Below, piece by piece: positions 1 to 7,931 of a stretch of 41,815 bases of DNA; position 1 is the first letter of the stretch; every line of letters begins with the position of its first letter. The stretch is from DATFMP01 sp035266845. Lineage in GTDB: Bacteria > SAR324 > JACQKK01. Location: positions 1 to 41,815 of the forward strand of contig DATFMP010000014.1 in NCBI GenBank assembly GCA_035266845.1, in the 5' to 3' direction. Position numbers and translations under genes: made by a program. The notes beneath the pieces were generated by a model. That model did not search any database. It saw only the letters and a program-made list of their open reading frames with translations, and was not told the origin of the DNA.

Positions 1-1249
1 CCTCGATGGATCGCACGGTATCCAACCCCACACCCACCACAATCAGAAGCGCCGTACCGCCGAAGAAGAAGGGCACGTTGAGTACGCTGAACAGCATCAC
101 CGGCAACACACACACGGCCGCCAGGTAGATGGCGCCGCCGAACGTGATGCGCGTGAGCACCTGATTGATGTATTCAGCGGTCTTCTTGCCAGGCCGGATG
201 CCAGGAATGTATCCGCCGAACTTCTTCATCTCATCAGCGATCTTGACCGGATTGAACTGGATCGCCGTGTAGAAGAAGCAGAAGAAAAAAATCATCATAA
301 CATAAAGCGTATTGTACAGGAATGCTGTCGGCCGCAGCAGCCCACTGATTGACTGCACCCAGGGAATCTGGATGAATCCGGTGATCGTGGCCGGGAAAGC
401 CAGGATCGACGAGGCAAAGATCGGCGGAATCACACCGGCGGAGTTGATCTTCAGCGGCAGGTATGAGCTTTGCCCGCCATACATGCGGTTGCCCTGCTGC
501 CGCTTTGCATACTGCACGGCAATGTTGCGCGTGGAGGTCTCCATGAAAATCACTGCGAAGACCACCGCCACCATGATCACGATCACCACGCCCAGCGTGA
601 ACGGCGCAAGCTGGCCAGCCTGCACCATGCGCACCGAGTTGAAGCTGGCCGAGGGAATGGCAGCCACGATACCCGCGAAGATGATCAACGAGATACCGTT
701 ACCCACACCGCGCTCGTTGATCTGCTCGCCGATCCACATCAGGAACGCCGTGCCCGCCGTCAGCGTAATCACGGTCATGATGCGGAAGCCCCACGGGTGC
801 ACCGTGGAGATGACGATCGCCGCGCCGTCCGGAGCGGACATGCTCTGCAGGCCCACCGCGATGCCGAAGCCCTGAATCACACTCAGGGCGATCGTGCCAT
901 AGCGGGTGTACATAGTGATCTTCTTGCTCCCCGCCTCACCCTCACGGCTCAGCCGCTCCAGGTAGGGGAAGACCACCGTGAGCAACTGGATAATGATGGA
1001 CGCGCTGATGTAGGGCATGATCCCCAGCGCGAACACCGTGAGGCGCTTCAGGGCGCCGCCGGAGAACATGTCGAAGAACGAGAAAATCGTCCCTTCCTGA
1101 GCACGGAAGAACGCGGCCAATGCCGAGGCATCGATCCCGGGCGTCGGAATGTGTGCGCCCAGCCGGAACACCACCAGCATCAGCAACGTAAAGATGATGC
1201 GGTTGCGGAGTTCCTCGATCCGGAATGCGTTCTGAAACGTGCTCAGCAT
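1..1249 (-). CDS. secY: SecY preprotein translocase channel subunit (partial, C-terminus off window)
   Basis: SecY forms the membrane channel of the Sec translocase with SecE and SecG. Reading the minus strand from ATG at 1249 gives MLSTFQNAFRIEELRNRI and then alternating hydrophobic helices. Seen in the sequence are the cytoplasmic-loop motif KKITMYTRYGT and the C5-loop motif IPGIRPGKKTAEYI, whose Arg contacts SecA and the ribosome in the family. About 416 codons are present. The family is usually 430-445 residues, so only the last helix end and the tail are missing beyond position 1. The start lies 7 nt after the rplO stop, so the two are translated together as the end of the spc gene block. 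Identity is certain; only the 3' end is unknown. Confidence 0.97.
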   Translation of the reverse strand, partial: MLSTFQNAFRIEELRNRIIFTLLMLVVFRLGAHIPTPGIDASALAAFFRAQEGTIFSFFDMFSGGALKRLTVFALGIMPYISASIIIQLLTVVFPYLERLSREGEAGSKKITMYTRYGTIALSVIQGFGIAVGLQSMSAPDGAAIVISTVHPWGFRIMTVITLTAGTAFLMWIGEQINERGVGNGISLIIFAGIVAAIPSASFNSVRMVQAGQLAPFTLGVVIVIMVAVVFAVIFMETSTRNIAVQYAKRQQGNRMYGGQSSYLPLKINSAGVIPPIFASSILAFPATITGFIQIPWVQSISGLLRPTAFLYNTLYVMMIFFFCFFYTAIQFNPVKIADEMKKFGGYIPGIRPGKKTAEYINQVLTRITFGGAIYLAAVCVLPVMLFSVLNVPFFFGGTALLIVVGVGLDTVRSIE

Positions 1250-1256
1250 GGCTCGG

Positions 1257-1706
1257 CTAGGCCTCGATCACGATGGCTTGGCCGCCAGCCGCCTGGATCT
1301 TTTCCAAGGCGGAGCGACTGAACTTGTGCGCGTGCACGGTGACGGCTCGCGTCAGCTCGCCCGTGCCCAGCACCTTCACCGGCAACCCGATATCGCGGAT
1401 GGCATTGGCTGCTGCCAGATCGGCCGGGCCCACCTCCACCTTTTCCGCCAGCGCCGGCCGCTTGGTCAGGTCGGACAGGTTGACGATGTGGAACTGGGCC
1501 TTGAACGGGTTCTTGAAGCCCCGGCGCGGCAACCGCCGACGCAGTGGGGTCTGCCCGCCCTCGAAGCCCGGCTTGACGGTGCCCCGGGCCTTCTGGCCCT
1601 TCTGCCCACGCCCGGCCGTCTTGCCCAGGTTGCTGCCGGGGCCCCGGCCCTTGCGCTTGGGCGCATGGGTCGAGCCCGGCGGTTTTTCCAGTTGGTGCAG
1701 CTTCAT
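1257..1706 (-). CDS. rplO: 50S ribosomal protein L15 (uL15)
   Basis: L15 is a late-assembling large-subunit protein that binds 23S rRNA. The 149-residue product has the typical basic Gly-rich N-terminal arm (KGRGPGSNLGKTAGRGQKGQ) and the family signature GFEGGQTPLRRRLPRRGF, followed by the globular C-terminal half that ends VIEA. Length matches the family (about 145-150). It begins 10 nt downstream of the rpmD stop and is followed after 7 nt by secY, the standard spc order. No anomaly seen. Confidence 0.97.
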   Translation of the reverse strand: MKLHQLEKPPGSTHAPKRKGRGPGSNLGKTAGRGQKGQKARGTVKPGFEGGQTPLRRRLPRRGFKNPFKAQFHIVNLSDLTKRPALAEKVEVGPADLAAANAIRDIGLPVKVLGTGELTRAVTVHAHKFSRSALEKIQAAGGQAIVIEA

Positions 1707-1716
1707 GCGCGCCTTT

Positions 1717-1920
1717 TCAGTCCTTGCGTCGCGTCGCCGCCTCGGGCGGGTCAGCCTGGATGAGGTGCTTGACCTTGAAGATCATGCCGCGCACGGCCGG
1801 GGTATCCTCCAGCTCCCGCTCCTGGTTCATGCGGGTAAGGCCGAGACCCTTCATCGTTGCGCGCTGATCCGGCGGGCAGCCGATAGGGCTGCGCACCATT
1901 TTAACCTTCACCTTGCTCAC
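1717..1920 (-). CDS. rpmD: 50S ribosomal protein L30 (uL30), GTG start
   Basis: L30 is a small 23S rRNA-binding protein. The 67-residue product has the core VRSPIGCPPDQRATMKGLGL and then VRGMIFKVKHLI, the usual L30 fold. The C-terminal tail (QADPPEAATRRKD) is about 8 residues longer than the usual 58-60. The start codon is GTG at 1920, preceded by GAGGAG about 9 nt upstream. No in-frame ATG lies early enough to keep the conserved first strand. It sits between rpsE and rplO, as in other spc operons. Confidence 0.95.
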   Translation of the reverse strand: MSKVKVKMVRSPIGCPPDQRATMKGLGLTRMNQERELEDTPAVRGMIFKVKHLIQADPPEAATRRKD

Positions 1921-1937
1921 GGGGCGCTGCTCCTCTG

Positions 1938-2465
1938 CTAACTGGCGGTGGCGGTGGCCTTGGGAGCCGGCCGCAGCCGCTCCATGGGAACCCCGCGCCG
2001 CTCGGCGATTTCGTCGAACGACTTCAGCTCATACAGGGCATGCAAGGCAGCCTTGAGCACGTTGTGCGGATTGTTGGAGCCCTGCGTCTTGGCGCTGACG
2101 TCCGCGATGCCCGCAGCCTCCATCACCGCGCGCACGGGCCCCGAGGCGATGACGCCCCGACCCACCACGGCCGGTTTCATGACCACGCGGGCCGTGCCGA
2201 AGCGACCGATCATCGGGTGCGGGATCGTGCGACCGTCGATAACGACAGGCTTCATGCCTTTCGTGGCCCGCTCGATGCCCTTGCGGATGGCCTCGGTCAC
2301 CTCGTTGGCCTTTCCGAGGGCGAAACCCACCCGCCCCTGGCCATTGCCCACCACGACCAGCGCGCTGAAGCTGAAGCGCCGACCGCCTTTCACCACTTTG
2401 GCCACACGGCTGATCTTGATCACCTTCTCGATCAGCTCGGGGCGGTCACCCGTTCGTTCCGTCAA
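1938..2465 (-). CDS. rpsE: 30S ribosomal protein S5 (uS5), TTG start
   Basis: S5 is a small-subunit protein at the mRNA entry channel that contributes to decoding fidelity. The 175-residue product has the N-terminal dsRBD-like part (EKVIKISRVAKVVKGGRRF, then VVVGNGQGRVGFALGKA) and the C-terminal half with GRGVIASGPVRAVMEAAGI. The only start that keeps the conserved N-terminus is TTG at 2465: an in-frame TGA lies six codons upstream and the next in-frame Met is far inside the domain. A purine-rich GAGGTGAGG directly precedes it. TTG is a rare choice for a highly expressed gene. Confidence 0.95.
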   Translation of the reverse strand: MTERTGDRPELIEKVIKISRVAKVVKGGRRFSFSALVVVGNGQGRVGFALGKANEVTEAIRKGIERATKGMKPVVIDGRTIPHPMIGRFGTARVVMKPAVVGRGVIASGPVRAVMEAAGIADVSAKTQGSNNPHNVLKAALHALYELKSFDEIAERRGVPMERLRPAPKATATAS

Positions 2466-2515
2466 AGCCTCACCTCGTTCTCATTCATCATGCAGGGTCG
2501 CTCACGCAGCCGGAC

Positions 2516-2887
2516 TCAGAACTTCAGCCCGGCCTCCCGCGCACCATCAGCCAGGGCCTGTACGCGCCCCATGTAACGGTTGCCACCGCGATCGAACACG
2601 ACTGCGGATACACCCCGCTGCTTCAGGCGCTCGGCGATGGCCTTACCCACAACGGTGGCCGCCACCTTGTTGCCCGTGGAACCCTGGATGCTTTCGCGCA
2701 GTTCCTTCTCGCAGGTGGAGGCGGCGGCGACGGTTTGCCCCGCCAAGTCGTCCACGGCCTGCACGTAGATATGCTTGGCCGAGCGAAACACACTCAGCCG
2801 CGGCCGCTCCGCATTGCCCTTGATGACCTTGCGGATGCGGTATTGCCGTCGCTTGCGCCGCTCGAGGCGGCTCATTGTCGATGCCAT
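2516..2887 (-). CDS. rplR: 50S ribosomal protein L18 (uL18)
   Basis: L18 binds 5S rRNA together with L5 and anchors the central protuberance. The 123-residue product has the basic N-terminus (RLERRKRRQYRIRKVIKG), PRLSVFRSAKHIYVQ, and the ending VVFDRGGNRYMGRVQALADGAREAGLKF typical of L18. Two starts are possible, Met1 at 2887 and Met5 at 2875. The first is favoured because GAGGG lies about 11 nt upstream of it. It follows rplF by 26 nt and precedes rpsE by 50 nt in the spc order. Confidence 0.96.
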   Translation of the reverse strand: MASTMSRLERRKRRQYRIRKVIKGNAERPRLSVFRSAKHIYVQAVDDLAGQTVAAASTCEKELRESIQGSTGNKVAATVVGKAIAERLKQRGVSAVVFDRGGNRYMGRVQALADGAREAGLKF

Positions 2888-2913
2888 GGTGGCTACACCC
2901 TCGCCCTTCAGCC

Positions 2914-3459
2914 TTACTTCTTCCCGGTTTTGCCGGCCTTGCGCCGAATCCGTTCGCCCTCGTAGAGCACGCCCTTGCCCTGGTAGGGCTCGGGCGGCCG
3001 GATGGCCCGAATGGATGCGGCAGTCTGTCCAAGCACCACGTTGTCATGGCTGGACAGCACGATCAGGTTGTTGTTGCCCTCCACCTGCGCACTCACTTCG
3101 CTGGGCAACGCATACTTGACAGGATGCGAGAAACCCAGGCTCAGTTCCAGATTCTGCCCCTGCACCGCGGCGCGATACCCCACACCGACCAACTGCAGGC
3201 GCCGCGTGAACCCTTCCGATACCCCGTGCACCATGTTAGCCAGGCAGGCCTGCACCGTTCCCATCAGTGCTCGGGAGCGGGCGTCATTGAGGTAGTCGGC
3301 CTTGACGTGGATTTCCGAATCTCCCACGTCCAGGTCCACGAGTTCAGGCACGCTGAACTGATTCTGCCCCTTGGGGCCCTTCAGGCGCACCACGTGCTCC
3401 TGGTATTGCACCTCCACGCCCTTGGGGATGGCGATCGGTCGCTTGCCTACTCGGGACAT
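2914..3459 (-). CDS. rplF: 50S ribosomal protein L6 (uL6)
   Basis: L6 binds 23S rRNA near the sarcin-ricin loop and the factor-binding site. The 181-residue product starts MSRVGKRPIAIPKGVEV, the usual N-terminus, and carries two tandem L6 folds. It includes LQLVGVGYRAAVQG and LSLGFSHPV in the middle and the C-terminal signature IRAIRPPEPYQGKGVLYEGE. A Lys-rich tail ends the protein. Length is normal (176-182). The gap to rpsH upstream is 67 nt, one of the longer gaps in this block; no regulatory element was recognised in it. Confidence 0.97.
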   Translation of the reverse strand: MSRVGKRPIAIPKGVEVQYQEHVVRLKGPKGQNQFSVPELVDLDVGDSEIHVKADYLNDARSRALMGTVQACLANMVHGVSEGFTRRLQLVGVGYRAAVQGQNLELSLGFSHPVKYALPSEVSAQVEGNNNLIVLSSHDNVVLGQTAASIRAIRPPEPYQGKGVLYEGERIRRKAGKTGKK

Positions 3460-3526
3460 GTTCGCTTCTCGGCTCCGCTCGTCTTGCTGAAGTGCTGCAC
3501 GCGCTGCGTCGTTGCTCCGGCCTCGT

Positions 3527-3928
3527 CTACCAGACGTGGCACAGCACCTCGCCGCCCACCTTCTGGTCGCGGCAGGATAGATCCGTCAGCACACCCTTGG
3601 ACGTGGTGACGACCGCGATGCCCTGGCCATTCCAGATCGGCTCGAGATCGCCGTAGCCCTGGTGGCGCCGCAGCCCGGGGCGGCTGACCCGCTCCAGCCC
3701 CCGGATCACACTCTCGCCACGCTTGTCGTACTTCAGGGTCACCTCGATGCGCGGATGTCCGCGATCGTCGTCGTACGTGAGGTAATCCTCGATGAAGCCT
3801 TCTTCCTTGAGCACCCGCGCAATTTCCACCTTGAGCTTGGAGGAGGGGCTGTCCACGCTGGCGTGCTTGCGCATCAGCGCATTGCGGATGTGCGTAAGGA
3901 AGTCGGCAATAGGATCCGTCATGGACAT
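3527..3928 (-). CDS. rpsH: 30S ribosomal protein S8 (uS8)
   Basis: S8 binds helix 21 of 16S rRNA early in 30S assembly, and in E. coli it represses the spc operon by binding its mRNA near rplE. The 133-residue product starts MSMTDPIADFLTHIRNA and ends with the S8 signature (TTSKGVLTDLSCRDQKVGGEVLCHVW region). An S8-like mRNA target site was not identified here. The start at 3928 is preferred over the second Met at 3922 because MSMTDPIAD is the usual family start. Confidence 0.96.
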   Translation of the reverse strand: MSMTDPIADFLTHIRNALMRKHASVDSPSSKLKVEIARVLKEEGFIEDYLTYDDDRGHPRIEVTLKYDKRGESVIRGLERVSRPGLRRHQGYGDLEPIWNGQGIAVVTTSKGVLTDLSCRDQKVGGEVLCHVW

Positions 3929-3959
3929 CGGGTGTTACTCCTCAGGTGCGTGCTGGGCA

Positions 3960-4145
3960 TCACCAACTGGCCTTGATCACGCCGGGCAGTTCGCCGCTCA
4001 GCGCCCGCAGGCGGAAGCAGATCCGGCACATGCCGAATTTGCGGATGAAGCTGCGCGGTCGCCCGCAGTAGCGGCAGCGGTTGTGGGCGCGCACCGCGAA
4101 CTTGGGCTTGCGCTTTGCCGCGGCGATCATGCTTTTCTTGGCCAT
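3960..4145 (-). CDS. rpsN: 30S ribosomal protein S14, short zinc-binding type (uS14)
   Basis: S14 sits in the 30S head. This is the 61-residue zinc form with two CxxC pairs, Cys24/Cys27 (CRYC) and Cys40/Cys43 (CRIC), which bind one zinc ion in the family. The roughly 100-residue zinc-free form of most proteobacteria is not what is encoded, which argues against a beta- or gammaproteobacterial host. It lies 31 nt upstream of rpsH and directly downstream of rplE, the usual place. Confidence 0.97.
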   Translation of the reverse strand: MAKKSMIAAAKRKPKFAVRAHNRCRYCGRPRSFIRKFGMCRICFRLRALSGELPGVIKASW

Positions 4146-4222
4146 GGCTCCTGTCTCTCAATCTCTCCGAACGGCGCGCCCGGGGTTACCGGTCTCGGGC
4201 TTCCGTGTGATTCGCCGCAGTC

Positions 4223-4798
4223 TCAGTTCTTCCGGAAGGGCAGGCCGATCAATTCAAGCATCCGAAAGGCCTCCTCGTCCGTCTTGGCACTGGTGTGCAC
4301 GGTCACGTTCATCCCGCGGATCTGGTCGATGTCGTCGAAGCTGATCTCTGGGAAAATGATCTGCTCACGCACGCCCACGGTATAGTTCCCGTGCCCATCG
4401 AACGACCGCCGCGGCAGCCCGCGAAAGTCCCGCACCTGGGGCAGCGCAATGGCGATGAAGCGATCCAAGAACTCCCACATCATCTTGCGCCGCAGCGTGG
4501 TCATCAGGCCCACGGGCATGCCTTCGCGCAGCTTGAAGTTAGCGATGGACTTCTTCGCGTGCCGCACCATTGGCTTCTGCCCGGTGATCTTGGTCAGCTC
4601 GATCTCGGCCGATTCCAGGATCTTCGCGTTCTGGGCAGCTTGGCCCACGCCCATGTTCACCGTGATCTTGACCAACCCCGGCACCTGCATGGAGCTCTTG
4701 TACTTGAACTCCGACATCAGTGCCGGGACGACCTCTTGCTTGTACTTTTCCTGCAGCCTGGACACGGCTTCCTCAACTGATGGCTGGGGGGAGCGCAT
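4223..4798 (-). CDS. rplE: 50S ribosomal protein L5 (uL5)
   Basis: L5 binds 5S rRNA and contacts the P-site tRNA. With ATG at 4798 the product is 191 residues: a short N-terminal extension MRSPQPSVEEAVSRLQ, then the core LQEKYKQEVVPALMSEF, VPGLVKITVNMGVGQA, RDFRGLPRRSFDGHGNY and the C-terminal QIRGMNVTVHTSAKTDEEAF. An upstream in-frame Met at 4864 would overlap rplX by 47 nt and add a non-homologous Arg-rich stretch, so it was rejected. The gap after the rplX stop is 19 nt. Confidence 0.95.
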   Translation of the reverse strand: MRSPQPSVEEAVSRLQEKYKQEVVPALMSEFKYKSSMQVPGLVKITVNMGVGQAAQNAKILESAEIELTKITGQKPMVRHAKKSIANFKLREGMPVGLMTTLRRKMMWEFLDRFIAIALPQVRDFRGLPRRSFDGHGNYTVGVREQIIFPEISFDDIDQIRGMNVTVHTSAKTDEEAFRMLELIGLPFRKN

Positions 4799-4817
4799 CT
4801 GCGCCCCCGCGTGGCGC

Positions 4818-5144
4818 CTACTTCCTGCGCGCCTGATAGTAGCGGCACTCCGCTGGTTTCTCACACAGCTTGCGCACGCCGCGGTCGCAGCTCTCGCAGT
4901 ACTTCAGCAGATTGGACAGGTGGATCGGCGATTCCATGGAGAGAATGCCGCCGGACTCACCCTGGCGCCGCGGCTTGGTGTGCCGCTGCACCATGTTCAC
5001 TTCCTTGATGAGTGCGGTGCTGTGCCGCAGATCCACCTGCAGCACTTCGCCCGTCTGGCCTTTGGCCTTGCCGGAGATGACCTGCACCCGATCGCCCTTC
5101 TTGATGCGGGACTTCCTGATCTTCGGTTGCGCTGCGCCTGTCAT
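4818..5144 (-). CDS. rplX: 50S ribosomal protein L24 (uL24) with cysteine-rich C-terminus
   Basis: L24 is an assembly-initiator protein with a KOW motif. The 108-residue product has the KOW region (KKGDRVQVISGKAKGQTGEV) and the conserved MVQRHTKP. After the PIHLSN signature the C-terminus is unusual: Cys83 and Cys86 (CESC), Cys94 and Cys100, a possible four-cysteine zinc site. L24 variants with one CxxC exist in other bacteria; the spacing here (2, 7 and 5 residues between cysteines) is not one I recognise. Zinc binding is an inference. Confidence 0.95.
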   Translation of the reverse strand: MTGAAQPKIRKSRIKKGDRVQVISGKAKGQTGEVLQVDLRHSTALIKEVNMVQRHTKPRRQGESGGILSMESPIHLSNLLKYCESCDRGVRKLCEKPAECRYYQARRK

Positions 5145-5175
5145 AGCGTCTTCCTGCTGCTCCGGGCGGACCCGA

Positions 5176-5544
5176 TCACAGCACCTCGGGGGCCAGAGAA
5201 AGAATCTTGATGAATTGCCGGGCCCGCAGCTCGCGACCCACCGGGCCGAAGATGCGGGTGCCGATCGGTTCCTTCTTGCTGTCGATCAGCACGGCTGCAT
5301 TCTCGTCGAACTTGATGTACGAGCCGTCAGCGCGGCCGACTTCCTTGGCCGTGCGCACGATCACCGCGCGCACGACATCGCCGGCCTTGATACGGCTGTT
5401 GGGCGCCGCCTCCTTCACGGAAGCGACCACGACGTCGCCGATGGTCGCATAGCGCCGTCGGGAGCCGCCCAGCACCTTGATGCACATCAACTGCTTGGCG
5501 CCGGTGTTGTCCGCCACCCGCAGGTACGTCTGCATCTGAATCAT
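5176..5544 (-). CDS. rplN: 50S ribosomal protein L14 (uL14)
   Basis: L14 lies at the subunit interface and contacts 16S rRNA helix 14. The 122-residue product has the canonical start MIQMQTYLRVADNTGAKQLM and the standard features GDVVVASVKEAAP, RTAKEVGRADGSYIKFDENA and GTRIFGPVGRELR. Length is exactly the family norm of 122. It follows rpsQ by 61 nt and precedes rplX by 31 nt. Nothing unusual. Confidence 0.97.
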   Translation of the reverse strand: MIQMQTYLRVADNTGAKQLMCIKVLGGSRRRYATIGDVVVASVKEAAPNSRIKAGDVVRAVIVRTAKEVGRADGSYIKFDENAAVLIDSKKEPIGTRIFGPVGRELRARQFIKILSLAPEVL

Positions 5545-5605
5545 GACTGCCTGTCGCCTCTTATGCGATCGCCGGGTTCATGCTTGGTGCCTGCCCAAGC
5601 GGTCA

Positions 5606-5893
5606 TCAAATCTGCTCGGACCGGCGCACCACTTCCACCAGCCGCCAGCGTTTGAGACGGCTCAGGGGGCGGCATTCCATGATGCGAACAATATCGCCCA
5701 CGTTGCCGGCGTTCTCCTCGTCGTGAGCGTGGTACCGCTTGGAGCGGCGCACCACTTTACCGTAGAGAGGATGGCGCACCGTGCGCTCCACCTTCACGAC
5801 CAGGGTCTTGTCGTTCTTGTTGCTCACCACCACGCCCTGGCGCACTTTGCGCTGCGCGGTTCGCTGCGGTGCTTCAGCCTTGGCTTGCGGCAT
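5606..5893 (-). CDS. rpsQ: 30S ribosomal protein S17 (uS17)
   Basis: S17 is an OB-fold protein that binds 16S rRNA helices 7 and 11 early in assembly. The 95-residue product has a variable 14-residue N-terminal extension, then RKVRQGVVVSNKNDKTLVV, RHPLYGKVVRRSKRYHAHDE and VGDIVRIMECRPLSRLKRWRLVEV, all family hallmarks. Its ATG at 5893 lies inside the end of rpmC, a 20-nt overlap, so translational coupling is likely. Confidence 0.96.
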   Translation of the reverse strand: MPQAKAEAPQRTAQRKVRQGVVVSNKNDKTLVVKVERTVRHPLYGKVVRRSKRYHAHDEENAGNVGDIVRIMECRPLSRLKRWRLVEVVRRSEQI

Positions 5894-6080
5894 GGGCTTG
5901 GATCTCGTTGATAATCGTCTTGGCGCAGGCGATCTGGCGGCGCATGGCGCGAATGGCGCTGGAGTTGGTCGTCTGCCCGATGGCCTGACTGCAGCGCATC
6001 CGGAACAGTTCCTCTTGCCACGCTGTCACGCGTCCCCCCAGTTCCTCCACGGAAAGCTGGCGCATTTCGGTCGGCTTCAT
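5874..6080 (-). CDS. rpmC: 50S ribosomal protein L29 (uL29)
   Basis: L29 lies near the polypeptide exit and helps dock trigger factor and SRP. The 68-residue product is a helical hairpin: MKPTEMRQLSVEELGGRV, then WQEELFRMRCSQAIGQ and IRAMRRQIACAKTIINE. An AGGAG sits just upstream of the ATG. The gene begins 6 nt after rplP and overlaps rpsQ by 20 nt. L29 is poorly conserved, but position, length and pattern leave little doubt. Confidence 0.94.
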   Translation of the reverse strand: MKPTEMRQLSVEELGGRVTAWQEELFRMRCSQAIGQTTNSSAIRAMRRQIACAKTIINEIQAHAASQG

Positions 6081-6086
6081 GGGCTC

Positions 6087-6497
6087 CTAGGCTCCGCGCT
6101 TCACGATCGTCGTCTTGATGGGCAGCTTGTAGGAAGCCAGGCGCAGGGCGCTCACGGCCACCTCTTCGTCCACCCCATCCATCTCGAACAGGATCCGTCC
6201 CGGCTTGACCACGGCGGCCCAGTGATCCACGGCGCCCTTGCCCCCGCCCATGCGCACCTCGGCTGGCCGCCGGGTGATGGGCTTGTCGGGAAAGACGCAG
6301 ATCCAGATCTTGCCGCGGCGCTTCATTTCGCGCGTCAACGCGCGCCGGCTGGCCTCGATCTGGCGAGCGGTGACGTGCCCGCGGCCCACGGCCTGCAGGC
6401 CATAGGAGCCGAAGTTCAGCTCCCCGCCACCGGCCGCATTGCCTTTCATGCGGCCTTTCATCTGCTTGCGAAACTTGGTGCGCTTGGGCATCAGCAT
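6087..6497 (-). CDS. rplP: 50S ribosomal protein L16 (uL16)
   Basis: L16 is a late-assembly protein that positions A-site tRNA. The 136-residue product starts MLMPKRTKFRKQMKGRMKG and contains GSYGLQAVGRGHVTARQIEASRRALTR (given here as overlapping family blocks), WICVFPDKPITRRPAEVRMG and GKGAVDHWAAVVKPG. The first ATG at 6497 is chosen because GAGG lies 9 nt upstream; a second Met is two codons in. It follows rpsC by 10 nt. Confidence 0.97.
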   Translation of the reverse strand: MLMPKRTKFRKQMKGRMKGNAAGGGELNFGSYGLQAVGRGHVTARQIEASRRALTREMKRRGKIWICVFPDKPITRRPAEVRMGGGKGAVDHWAAVVKPGRILFEMDGVDEEVAVSALRLASYKLPIKTTIVKRGA

Positions 6498-6507
6498 GGG
6501 TCAGACC

Positions 6508-7173
<666 letters not shown>

Positions 7174-7204
7174 TGGGTGCTCCTTGCCTTGGCGGAATGG
7201 GCCG

Positions 7205-7558
7205 CTAGCCCACCGCCAGCGTGATGCGGCTGCTGCGTTTGCGAATCGGCGTGGCACGCCCCATGGCCCTTGGCCGCCAGCGGCGCAGGGTCGGCCCGGC
7301 ATCCACGAATGCCCGACGCACAGTGAGACTGTCCACGTCCAGGTCCTGGTTGTGCTGTTCCGCGTTGGCGATGGCGGACTTGAGCAGGTTCTTGACCACG
7401 GGCGATGAACGCTTGGGCGTGGCATCCAGGATGCCCAACGCCTGCACCACGTTCTTGCCCCGGATCAGGTCCACCACCAAGCGCACCTTGCGCGGGGAAA
7501 TGTGAATGCCTTTGGCGGTCGCCGAATAGGTCGTCGGCTCTGTCGGTTGCTCTGCCAT
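7205..7558 (-). CDS. rplV: 50S ribosomal protein L22 (uL22)
   Basis: L22 has a long beta hairpin that lines the exit tunnel. From ATG at 7558 the product is 117 residues: a variable N-terminus, then HISPRKVRLVVDLIRGK, LLKSAIANAEQHNQD and the tunnel-hairpin region with RRWRPRAMGRATPIRKRSS. A TTG five codons upstream is a weaker start; the ATG has GGAG about 8 nt upstream. It follows rpsS by 35 nt and precedes rpsC by 31 nt. Confidence 0.96.
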   Translation of the reverse strand: MAEQPTEPTTYSATAKGIHISPRKVRLVVDLIRGKNVVQALGILDATPKRSSPVVKNLLKSAIANAEQHNQDLDVDSLTVRRAFVDAGPTLRRWRPRAMGRATPIRKRSSRITLAVG

Positions 7559-7593
7559 GCTGCCCGTCTCCAATGCTGCCTGTCGCCGCTATG

Positions 7594-7875
7594 CTAGCGG
7601 CTGGCGCGGCGGTCCGCCTTTGTGGTGTGGCCGCGATAGGTACGCGTGGGCGAAAATTCGCCCAGCTTGTGGCCCACCATGTTTTCCGTGATGAACACGG
7701 GAATAAACTTGTTGCCGTTGTGCACGGCCAGGTTCAGCCCCACAAATTCCGGGAGAATCACCGAGCGTCGCGACCAGGTGCGGATCAGGCGCCGGTCGTC
7801 CGTCTCCTTGGCCCGCTGCACCTTGATCAGCAGGTGATCATCCACAAAGGGCCCTTTCTTCAGCGATCGAGGCAC
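7594..7875 (-). CDS. rpsS: 30S ribosomal protein S19 (uS19), GTG start
   Basis: S19 is a 30S-head protein near the A-site finger. The 93-residue product reads PRSLKKGPFVDDHLLIKV after a GTG at 7875, with GGAGG only 4 nt before it. The conserved block RRSVILPEFVGLNLAVHNG and the ending FSPTRTYRGHTTKADR are present. Length is standard. It follows rplB by 56 nt. GTG is clearly used because PRS(L/V)KKGP directly follows it, the family's residue 2 onward. Confidence 0.97.
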   Translation of the reverse strand: MPRSLKKGPFVDDHLLIKVQRAKETDDRRLIRTWSRRSVILPEFVGLNLAVHNGNKFIPVFITENMVGHKLGEFSPTRTYRGHTTKADRRASR

Positions 7876-7931
7876 GGTTCCTCCAGACTGCGCTGCGGCT
7901 TACCAACGGCCGAAATTCGGTTCGGTGACAT

